DNA of 64,000 nucleotides from Straminergon stramineum (taxonomy: Eukaryota; Streptophyta; Bryopsida; Hypnales; Calliergonaceae). Numbering within the stretch: position 1 is the first letter of the stretch; every line of letters starts with the position of its first letter. Made by a program: the position numbers and the translations under genes. Of the stretch, positions 49,961 to 59,731 are shown piece after piece. The stretch lies in the NCBI GenBank assembly GCA_963920665.1, contig OY987265.1:27595001-27659000 (forward strand), read 5' to 3'. A model generated the notes under the pieces. That model did not search any database, was not told where the DNA came from, and saw only the letters and a program-made list of their open reading frames with translations.

Positions 49961-51100
49961 CACTCCACCCTAATTTGGGGCCTTTGATTGCCTATATGAA
50001 TTCAAAAATTCCTAGATTTTATAACGCGTGGCAAATAAATAGCTCATGTGCTTTTCCTAGGGATACAACCAGAGATGAGTATTTCCTTGTAAATGAAGAT
50101 GTAAGTGTTGTGAATTAGACAATTTTGTGAATCAAGAGGTAAATGATGTAGAAGACTTAGTATATTTTGACTAATGTGACTAATGGTTGCAATTTGTAGG
50201 AACATTAGACACTTTTAGAATTTTTTAGAATTTTTTTTATTGTTTTACCTCCCAACCCAAAAAATAAATAAAATTGGAGTTGTTGTATCCAATTTCAGAT
50301 ATTAATATGCTTGTTTAGTATATATTACAAATATTGGGGAGCTCTTGAAAAAAAGTTGGATACAAAAGGGACATATTTTAGGAGATTTGCTCAATTTGCC
50401 ACAACTATTGTGTAGGTAGGTGAAATTTCCTAAACATTTTGTATATATGTTCTACATTAAATAAGACACCTACTTGCAAATTTGTGGAAGCATTGGACAC
50501 TTTAAGAATTTTTAAGAATTTTTTTTATTTTTTGAACTCCCAACCCCAAAATAAATTAAATTGGAGTTGATATGCCCCATTTCATATTTTAATATGCTTG
50601 TTTAGGATTTATTACAACTATTGGGGAGTTTTTAGACAATTTGGGGAGATTTCTTGAAATGTGACTAATGCCCTTGCAAGCATTAGTGACATTAGTCACA
50701 TTGTACATAATATTCTACAACTCTATGGTGGAGGAGAGAAGTTTTCTTTAAACTTGTACATTTTTTTACACCATGTAATAATATGTGATCATGGGACATT
50801 CTTAGATTTTTCAGAATTTAGATTAAAAATTAAGATTTGGGAGGAGATTGTCAAAAGGGAGCTTGTGAAGGTTGTGGCTCTTTGCAGAATTTTTTTCATG
50901 ACACGTTGCCTTTAAATCACCTACCAACTAATGCTATAGAGGCCCTTTGCTGGCCCTCTTGCTCTGGGCTGCAGGAGATTTTCTAGCTTGCCCTGCTACT
51001 AGGTCCCCGACCTCGTTACTCTCCCCTTGGAAATCAATGTGTTGGGCTCAAACTAAGAGGAGTGCACTATGCACAAGATGCTCTAAAAGTTAGTATTGAT
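49961..51100 (-). mobile_element. Inverted partial copy of the 45.2-47.1 kb element
   Basis: Begins cactccaccctaatttgggg and matches, on the opposite strand, the sequence from 47121 back to about 45590. Matching landmarks are tgccacgcgttataaaat, gggttgggaggtaaaac, gaaaaatctaagaatgtccc, tagagttgtagaata, agaaaatctcct and ttagttggtaggtgattta. It ends within the 118-bp unit. The arms are diverged by scattered substitutions and small indels, so they are old. Confidence 0.65.
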
Positions 51101-53450
51101 ACAGTAAAATTAGCTGGTGGGAACTGGGAAGGGGCCAGAGAAATCTGCACCTGGCAAAATGAATTGAATTCCATGTATGGACCATTGTTCACTTGGAGGC
51201 CAAGCTAGAAACTTGACCTACAAACACCCGTGATCACAACAAGTAAGCATCAAAAGGATTAGTTGGGGTATCTAGTTACCCACGTGTATGCAAGGATTCA
51301 GGGTTGACCATGCAATTGGTATGCATTCCATAGTTATGGAAAATTGCTTCAGGCCTTCAGTGTTCAATTCAAAAAAATCTTCCCAAAATGATCATTTGAC
51401 TAATTTCCCTGAAGCAGTTCTGGGATCGCTGCTCCCAACCTACAGCTTATTTGGTCATTCAATGCAATCCCCAACAAAATGAATGCAGGGCCAGAATTCA
51501 TGACCACCCTAACATTGAAAACAGGACCAAGCACTTCTTTTTGTGGGTACCGTATATGAAGTCAAACAAGCAAGACATGGGAAGATGGAGAGAGGCGATG
51601 AAAATTTCACGTGGCTTGGGTTGACAAATTGAGCACTTCAGGTTGCAAGTAGTGGGTTGTCTACTCGTCTCCAAGCTTCCAAGTATGCAAAATCCTTTGC
51701 CAGGTCAATATGGTGTGCCCAGGTGGAAATGCTCTAAAGTAGCCCCTAGTTATGGAAAATAACTTACCTCTCCATTTCCAATAATTTTACTGCCATGTAT
51801 ACATAAATGGATTGCATTATGATAAGTTATTGAGTTTTTTCTTTCTTTCTTTGAAACAAATGGAAATCCATTGCAAAGCAACAAGAACACAGCAACCAAG
51901 CCCAAAGGCTGGACAGAGACTGGGGAGGAAAAGTTATTGAGTTTGAAGGCAACTAAATGAAGAAACAGGTGAGGGTTGGGATCTTTAGTTGGTACTTGCC
52001 ACCTGCGGCCTTCAATGTGTGAGTTTTGTTTTTTCCCTTACAATCAAATTTTGATTCATTAAGGTGAAAACACCTAAAACCGTCAGAATAAGCAAATCAG
52101 CTTAGTTGCACATTGTCTATAGTGGGGGGAAAATTTTCCTCGTATTAGCAAATGAAAATCATGAATTTACCAAAAAAAAAATGTTTTTTTGGACCACCCA
52201 TGTGATCACCATAATTTTTTGAAGTCGAAAATCTATAGACCACTGGAATCTACCCTAGAGTTGCACAGTGATGACCTCGAGAAGCACATGTCATTCCTTG
52301 TCAAAAGCCAAAAAAGGACACGTTGTGGCCCCTAAACCATGCCAAATTTGATGACAATTTGTCCTGATGTCAGGCTAAAACAACTTTAAAGTAAGCAAAG
52401 GTCGAAAGTGTTGTCTTCATAATGAGTGAGTATTGTATGGCCAGCTTGTCCCAATTTGAATGTATTTCGCGCCCTCGCAAGGCTAAGTTAGCGCCCTTGT
52501 GTCCTTTTGTAAACGTGCTCAACGTCTCTCGCTCCCACTCGTTGGCTCACCGTTGTATCCAAACCACTGTGAAGCTATTCCTCCCCTTGAATCATTTCTT
52601 CTGCATGTAAGCTTAACTTACCTTATCGATGGTGATTACTTAGGGTTTTGATGTTGGTTATTGTTGCACGTCTGTGAACCTTGTTGTTGCTTCGTTGCTT
52701 AGAAGACGTCTTTTCTAGGGTTCAACCTCTATGATTCTAGTGATTTTGGACTGATTCCTTGGTGAGTAATCAAGGACTAATTTGATCGTTAATTTAGAGA
52801 TCAGTAATACATCATTGATCAGTTATAGAATGTGAAGTAATTGGGAGGTCTTACAATGGACGAAACTACTAGAGATTTGAGTTTGCAAACTAGAGCTGGT
52901 GATGCAAAGAAGCCTCATTGGTCGAGCTAGGGTTTTGTTCGAGTGGAGGGTTGGTAAGGGAGTGGTTGTTGTGCATTAGTTTCCAATTTTTGCAATTGAA
53001 GCTCAGGGTGGATTCCACCCCAATAGTATATCAAAGTTATATTCCAAGAATGTATGTAGGTTATGTAGGATTATGGAGAAGTATCTTCAGCTTTAGACTC
53101 GTAAGCAAAATTAGGTAGGTAGTTGATTTTTGGACACTATTTGTCGTTCTTGTTCACACACAATTTCTAGTCGTGATCCAAGCTATTATGTAGGTCAATT
53201 GAATACTGATTCTTTGGTAAAGGAAGTAGATAGCCTTCTCATTGTCGGTGATTTGGATCATTGAGGCAATATTGCACATTTTAAAAAATTGCTCATAATC
53301 CATAATTTGTACGGTTGGATTGTTAGTATCGCCTATTTGGAGCGTTGAACACGTCTTAGAAGATGCGTGAGCTCGTGCAGCTTTTCTGCTATACTAACCA
53401 ATTGAATCTTGTCAAATTGAGATTTAAAAATTTGCCTGTAGGAATTAAGA
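51101..53450. other. Stretch without an identifiable gene
   Basis: Composition rises toward a mixed, less AT-rich character after about 51 kb. A plus-strand frame at 52422-52610 ends at a good donor (ATG|GTAAGC) and could be a 5' exon of a gene now broken by the solo LTR, but no similarity is recognised. Otherwise nothing supportable. Confidence 0.4.
51846..51905 (-). repeat. Third copy of the GCAATGG/CCATTTGTTTC tail repeat
   Basis: On the minus strand this reads gcccaa preceded by tggg, then ttgcttggttgctgtgttct, tgttgctttgcaatggattt and ccatttgtttcaaag. It is related to the pair near 43.4-43.6 kb. Confidence 0.5.
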
Positions 53451-53455
53451 AAATC

Positions 53456-54564
53456 TGTCACGACCCTCATCACAAGGCGTGCCCGTGCTACCTTGGTGAG
53501 CAAGGGGGACATTGGGGGTGACTCCCCAAGCCTTGCAAGAGATGAGGTGAGGGGGACTAGGAGTCCCGAGCGATTAAAGCGTGTTAGCGCTCTGATCCGG
53601 ACGAATTTGGAGGCGTGTGATACATGCTTGGAAAGGTCTTGAGAAGACGCTTCTAGCCGTCCAAAGAACGCGTAATTTGGACTTGCGAGTCAAAAGTTAT
53701 GGGCGTTCAAAGTTGGGGGTGTCCCGGCCGCGCCGGGAGTGTCCCGAATCTTTGGAGGGCGATAACTTTGCGAGTACTTGTCCGAATGGAGCAAGTGAGT
53801 AGTTCATTAGCATCTACGCGTCACTTAAATGTCGAAAATGGCGTCGCATGTGCAATTTGGATCCCAGACCGCAAAGTTATGTCGGGTGGAAGTTCGGAAG
53901 TCCCAAACTAGCACAAATCGAGAGAAACGGGGTGGTCTTCCAAACCAAAGGGTGTTTGGGAGTCCCCTCTAGACATACAAAGGGTGGGTCTGCCAAATCC
54001 CACAGAAAGTACTATAGGAGGGGTTGGTCTCCCTCCTCACTCCCTCTTGGAGCCTTGGTGAGTCCTAGTGACTCAAGGTTGGTGGTGTGGGGTCACCACC
54101 ACTCCAAGGCACCATGGGACACTTGGGTGTGTCCCGTGGCACCGGTTGGATGGAGTCCCACTCCTTGCTAGACTATGTGAGGTGTCCCAAATCGTGAGTC
54201 CCGATTAGTGATGAGGTGGAAAGTAGCAAATATACAAGGAGCCTAGTATGGAGTTGGGGTTACATTCAAGGGCGGTTAGGACCATGGTGAGTAGTGCCAC
54301 GATGGGTCCTTGCACAATAAGATGGAAGTTCTGCCCCATGTTACCAAGTAACATGCCCCGGTGTCATGATGGGTGTGTGTGTGTGTGCTAGTAGTCCCAG
54401 TGATTGGGACTTAGCACAAAGAGTTGGAATTCGGGACTAACATTGGATGTGCGTGGCATGTGCAGTGTTAGAAGAGCGTGACCCTTGGTGCCACTAAAGT
54501 ATCAAGTGCTTGAGAAGCATTGGAAGGGAACTTAAGGTGGTAAGTATCACTAAGGGGCGCGACA
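53456..54564. mobile_element. Solo LTR of a retrotransposon, with 5-bp target-site duplication
   Basis: Starts TGTCACGACCC and ends GGGGCGCGACA, short inverted ends of the TG...CA type. It is flanked by identical 5-bp copies AAATC at 53451-53455 and 54565-54569. Length is 1,109 bases, GC-rich against its AT-rich surroundings. No primer-binding site, gag-pol or second LTR is adjacent, so it is a solo LTR left by unequal recombination. The long open plus frames inside it (for example 53848-54171) are not genes. The TGTCACGACC type of end is common among plant Gypsy elements; the superfamily is inferred. Confidence 0.85.
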
Positions 54565-54666
54565 AAATCATGTCAACATGTATCCATGAAACTTCTATGA
54601 AAGCTTTCAAAATGGAATTACATGCTCATGAATTGACGTGATGCCAGTGATTGTTTCTAGCATTGC

Positions 54667-54785
54667 AGAATGTAGCTGCAAAAGCTGAGCGAGTACTCAC
54701 AAAAATTAAGGCTAACATCAAAACAAACTTCGGTCAACCTACTTCTCCGAATGACATCACCTGATTAAATGGGAGACATAATCAT
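54667..54785 (+). pseudogene. Exon-like block of unknown gene
   Basis: After the acceptor ttgcag at 54661-54666 the sequence reads AAKAERVLTKIKANIKTNFG, then QPTSPNDIT, followed by an in-frame TGA and a donor (G|GTGAGC) about 25 bases later. It lies just downstream of the solo LTR. No family recognised; it may belong with the exon at 55339. Confidence 0.3.
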
Positions 54786-55338
54786 GGTGAGCGTATTTAA
54801 CTCACTAATTTCTACATTGATAATTTTACATACCTAAATCGTCTCTTTTTAATGCCAATTAGTCGTATGACATCAAGCTGAGCTTTTTTTGCATAATGAT
54901 GAGAACAGGTGCTTTACTTTTGAATTCATTCTTCGGTTGAAAAGTGAGGTCCTCTGGCTCCCAACAGAGATACAGAGTTTAATGTGGAGTTCCCCTGGAG
55001 CGCCAAGAATGATAATGAGAGACGGTACGAAGTTGAGTTCAAGAGATGCATTATGGACTTGTCCAAGGTCAAGGAAATCAGTATCATGTCTTGAAAACGC
55101 TCATTGTGCACAAAATCTGATGAGAGCTCCTACTCGAAATGTAGTCTCTGTCATTTTACAATTTCTTCATGATTAAGTTTGTTTGGAATGGAGGCAATTT
55201 TGGTCGAGCTTTTATTTGTCAGTTTATCAAGAATATAAAGTTTGTTGCAACCTATTTATCTAAGGTTTGAAATATTTTAGGGTTTAGTGATTCTTATTGC
55301 TTGATCTGTGCTTGATTGTAATTTGATCTGATTTGCAG

Positions 55339-55429
55339 AAGCCAGATGATTTTCTGAAGATGCCTAATGACCAGCATGAATCTATCGACATGCACACTGC
55401 AATGACTTCTGTTGGAAATGTCCTCGAGG
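55339..55429 (+). other. Exon-like block of unknown gene
   Basis: Bounded by ttgcag and gtatgt, it reads KPDDFLKMPNDQHESIDMHT, then AMTSVGNVLE with no stop. The splice signals are good. The sequence does not match P58IPK, whose remnant starts about 840 bases downstream, and I do not recognise it. Confidence 0.4.
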
Positions 55430-56267
55430 TATGTCTTTTTCTAACTTAACCCGGTTTGTTTTAGTGTTTTGTCGGAATCCATCTTCGATAAAGTAGCTAG
55501 TAAAATGTAGGTTTGATTGTTTTTTCTCAAGGTGAAATTCTGAGCCAGACCTAACCTTGCAATTTAGAATTACACATTCTATACCAACAATTCTGAACCA
55601 CATTTGAAATATTTAGTAAAATATGTTTCATTATTGAACCAATAGTCACCCTAAGGATTTCAAGTAGGATGATAGTCTCCTTTGAATGGATGTGCATAGA
55701 TTCGGATGAATAAACAATGTTTCATCCATTTTCTAATTATCTATGAATGCTTCATCTTACTACAATAATTTCTTCGATAATAGTAAGGGAGAAATATTAC
55801 TATCTTCTGCAAAATTGTTGTCCCTTTTGAAAAAGAGTGTCACATGCATTAACTGTCTACTAGATTGAAAAAGTGAACTTCTTCATTCAAATGATGCTCC
55901 TCTGTCCCCAATTTTCAACAAACTTTTCAACTAGAACCCATTCCATCCTCAACAACCAGTGTTTTTGAAAACAACTATACAATGGATAGCCTTGTACAGA
56001 AAGTGCAGAAAGTTTTAGTAAGCTCAGCAGTGGATCTCTGCATGGTTAAATTGCCGTGTATATTTACAACTTCATACGTTAGAACTACTGTCATTAAAAC
56101 ACAAGGAGTCTAGTAGTTCTTAAGAACTTTAAATCCTTGACACGTTCCAATGATTTCTTCATCAATGCTCGAAAGCTGCCTCACGTAGATGTTCTGATGA
56201 GATCTTTTAGTTCACGAAGTTTTAGAGAAGCCCTCATAACTGATCGAATAGTTGTGATACCTGCAAG

Positions 56268-57767
56268 CTGATGACGCATTGGAAAAGAGCAAGTTCCGCA
56301 TTGTAGTCGAAGCTTACCTTGCAGCTCTGGATGTTATCCCAGACCATGATCTTCACAACATCAAGCTGAATATGGGTCTTTGCAAGGCACTTGTGCAACT
56401 TGGACGCGGGAAGGATGCTTTGACGCGTTGTTCTCTTGTTCTTGAAATGGATGATTCTTCTCTCGAGGCATTAAAGCAGGTGCTGACTCTACATACACCG
56501 ACTTTTTGTACGACGTGTAGATGTTCAATGTCCTCTTTGTCAACAATACGATCATTGTGCTCTCTAGAACAAATATGATATGTTCATGGCTCATGATGGA
56601 GCCATAATCTATAGAATCAACTCTGTTTAAGCTCTGCAAGAAGAATTTTCCCTGCATTCCTTTCTATACTGTACTGGAGCTCTGAAAGGTAGTAGACATT
56701 TGCTTTTGGACCTAGTATCGAAATCCTGAAACTTTTTGTTCCCATGCAGAGAGTGGAGGCAAAGTTGCTTGTGGAGGACTGGGAAGGAGCCGTGGCTGAT
56801 TTCAAGGCTGCTATTCAACAAAATCCACAAGTTAGTAGACCGAATTTGCTTCAGAATTTCAAAGAGTCCAGTAGTAGCATAGAAGTTGTCACCAGATTTG
56901 AGTAATTGTGTGTGTTTTCCAATTTATGTACCAAGGACTTCCAATAGTTCGTCTTTTGACATTTGTCGAGATTCATAATATGAGCTATGCATTAGTTGGG
57001 AGATGTGGAACTCTCAACTATCCCAAGGAATTACTCGGGTTAAATTTCTAACACAAGCACTGCACATACTTGGCATTTGCAGGACGGTGATCTTTGGGAG
57101 GGGCTTCATAGAGCAGAGCATGCTTTGAAACTGAGCAAACGCAAGGATTGGTATAAAATACTTGGATTATCAAATACAACATAGGCAGTTGAGATTAAAA
57201 AAGCTTATAAAAGACTTGCACTCCAATGGCATCCTGATAAGAATTAGGATAACAAGGAAGCAGCTGAAGTTAAGTTCCATGAAGTTGCTAAGGCTTACGA
57301 GGTGATTTTTGATTCCTTTGCACTCATGTGATTAATTTAATCCACTTGTGTGTATTTACCTGCATTGACCCTCTACATACCTTATGAGAAATTGGCTCAC
57401 TTAATTACGCTTGTTTAATATATTTCATTTGGTGCTTCATTGTTTACCTTTAGGATGTTGATCAACGTTCCAGTGATTGGACGGCACAATATGTAGTAGA
57501 TTTTTGTTATTTGTTGGATCTGGAATATTTGATTTATGCTATGTTGTTGTGCTACCGAGGTATTCTTCATTTATGAGTGCTTCTATTGGATTGATTTCTG
57601 TTCCAGGTGCTTGGGGATGAAAAGAAGAGGGAAAGGTATGTAGGGGGGAGGACTTGGAAGAGGAGCATGGCGGCGAACAAGGTTTCCATGAATGGGGTGG
57701 AGGTGGTGATCAAACATTCTCTTTCCAATTTGAAGGAGGATTCCTTGGTAGAGGCTTTCACTTTTAG
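56268..57767 (+). pseudogene. 5'-truncated pseudogene of P58IPK / DNAJC3 (TPR plus J-domain co-chaperone)
   Basis: P58IPK is an ER-luminal TPR/J-domain co-chaperone of BiP. Four exons remain. 56268-56479 is a TPR exon (MGLCKALVQLGRGKDAL). 56750-56830 is the next TPR (RVEAKLLVEDWEGAVADFKA). 57083-57301 is the linker KLSKRKDWYKILG plus the J domain with an intact HPDKN. 57607-57767 is the Gly/Phe-rich tail (GGGGDQTFSFQFEGGF). The N-terminal signal and most TPRs are absent. Inactivating changes are in-frame TAG at 57182-57184 and 57245-57247, both at positions where Gln (CAG) fits, and a one-base deletion just after RERY in the last exon that shifts frame. Everything else is well preserved, so inactivation looks fairly recent. 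Intron positions are kept, so this is a broken genomic copy, not a retrocopy. Confidence 0.85.
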
Positions 57768-58077
57768 GATCTAGGGAGTAGTTTCTAACAATTTCATAGC
57801 CTTTTATCTATTAAGCTATTAAGTTCAGTAAATGTAGGTTTGGTTGGTAGGAGTTGGTCAAATATTGAACATAGATTGAATTTTGGTGTCATTGGTAACG
57901 AGGTACATTTGCTCAGTGCCGTGACATTCAAAAATCTCTTTCATGAAGTTGTCTTAGTCAAGATTGACCTCATATCTAATTTAGTAATTTAGTGTATGGA
58001 TACTACCAGTATCACGTCTTTTGAATAGAAAGCGAAACAGTGATTATAATGACTTCCATCTTTATTTTGTCCTTCAG

Positions 58078-59141
58078 AGTCTCAGGAAGGATCCCTTAGA
58101 GGAGGCGGCCTACAAGGAAGCATTCTCTGTCATCACTGTTCCCTTGTCAATGAATGTTCGCCGCCTTGTAGCTGCCATCGAGTAAGTTAATCAGTCATTT
58201 TGTGTGAGTATTTAGACCTACATGTGTATATATGCTAGGGCAACTAACCATCGATCATTGTCGTTTCTATGCAGGTATTGAAATATGGTTTTCGGTTTGT
58301 ATACTCAGATTCGTGATTTCTATCTTTGTTCCTAGTAATTGTTAAGTATCTGAAAGTTGTGAGCTGTACTTCAGAGTTCATAAATATTTCTTCATAATTG
58401 TCTTACAATTGAGCCACGTCTTATATTGAGTCTCTCTTTTTTTTTTTTCGACTCAGTCATGATGTTGTGGGAATTGACGTCACAGGGTTGGCAAATCAGT
58501 AAAGAGTATGCAAGAATTAGCAACTCAAAGAGGACGTCTTCTAGATAGGAATGTTCTATCTAATAGTGGCAAGTGGTTTGAGATAGCATTGAGCTTTGCT
58601 GCTATGAAACGTTTAAGTGGCGGTCGAGATAAAGAATACAAATTAAGATTTTCAAAAAAATCCTGTCTTGAACATTACCAGACCTTATTGTGGTCACTTT
58701 TTGATGCAGGTATGTCGCATCGTATTTATGAGTAGTTTTGGGGCTTGTTAGTAGTAAGCGAAGACAAAAGGACATTGAAGGACGTGTGTCTACCTCCTCT
58801 ACAACTAGTCACTAATTCTTGGGTTCCTTAGTTATAAAATTGGTTACAACTTAAGCTTGTGTGCTGCAGGTACTCAACATGAAGATCAAGAAGACAAGAA
58901 TTTATCATTTGTCTCAGGGCCAAAGCTACCTAAAGAGGTTCATGGAGCACAAATAGGTCTTGTGACCGATCTAACTTTCTTAACACTCTTTAGGTCTGCC
59001 GTCTTGTTCCATCAGGCTTCCCCCAATTCTGGTTTAAATGCAAAGGAAGCAATCACTGACAAGAGGCGGGTCGAAGAGGATGACAACACTGAAACAGAAG
59101 CTCTGAGAAGTGCATACATATTTCATTTCCTCCTACAATTG
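58078..59141 (+). pseudogene. Three-exon remnant of an unidentified gene
   Basis: Exon-like blocks with good borders: 58078-58181 (DPLEEAAYKEAFSVITVPLS, NVRRLVAAI), about 58455-58709 (KSMQELATQRGRLLDRNVLS, KWFEIALSFAAMKRLSGG, HYQTLLWSLFDAG) and 58870-59141 (NLSFVSGPKLPKEVHGAQIG, LVTDLTFLTLFRSAVLFHQA). The middle block reads HDVVGIDVTGLANQ in one frame and KSMQELATQ in another, so a frameshift near 58498-58501 is likely. I do not recognise the family. It looks like a normal helical cytosolic or nuclear protein and not a transposon ORF. It may once have been joined to the exon at 55339. Confidence 0.5.
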
Positions 59142-59731
59142 GTAAGTTTTTGAACTTAATAGTTTCTTATACCGATGAAGACGAACCTTGTTTTTTTGGG
59201 TTCTGCCGCTTTCTGGTAGATTAACCACTAATTATTGTGGTTTCTATGCAGGCATAATGTGGATTGAATTTGTTGTCTTCATGTAGTCTAAAAGTATGAT
59301 GTCACTGTCTTTCTTCTATAGTGTGCAGGAAATAACTTTTACAGGAAAGGATGTTGATGGAGGTATAGAAACATATAAGAACTTGTTTGCCTTGCAAGTT
59401 CAGAAAGTGTTTATTCTTAATTGTTGCTAGCATATATAATGCAGTGCTCATTATATTTTAGATTGTATGGAGTGATAGTTTGAGTTCTAGAAATGTGTAG
59501 TGATTTTGAACCTTGAGCATATTGAAATAGCCATGATAGAATTGAATGCATACCATGCCATATTGAGGAACAAAACATAATGCTTATACAAAGCCTGTAA
59601 CTATACAATATATAAAATGTCTTTTACAAACCTATGTAGGTCATGCTTGGACCCATGTATTGATGAAAACTTTACATAGATCTATAACTGTATTGGGATC
59701 AAGTGAAGAAGGGTACTTAGCTATAGAACCA

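Noticed and set aside
53617..54171. Overlapping open plus-strand frames of 60-107 codons
   Set aside because: They lie wholly inside the solo LTR and have no recognisable protein character; open frames result from its higher GC content.
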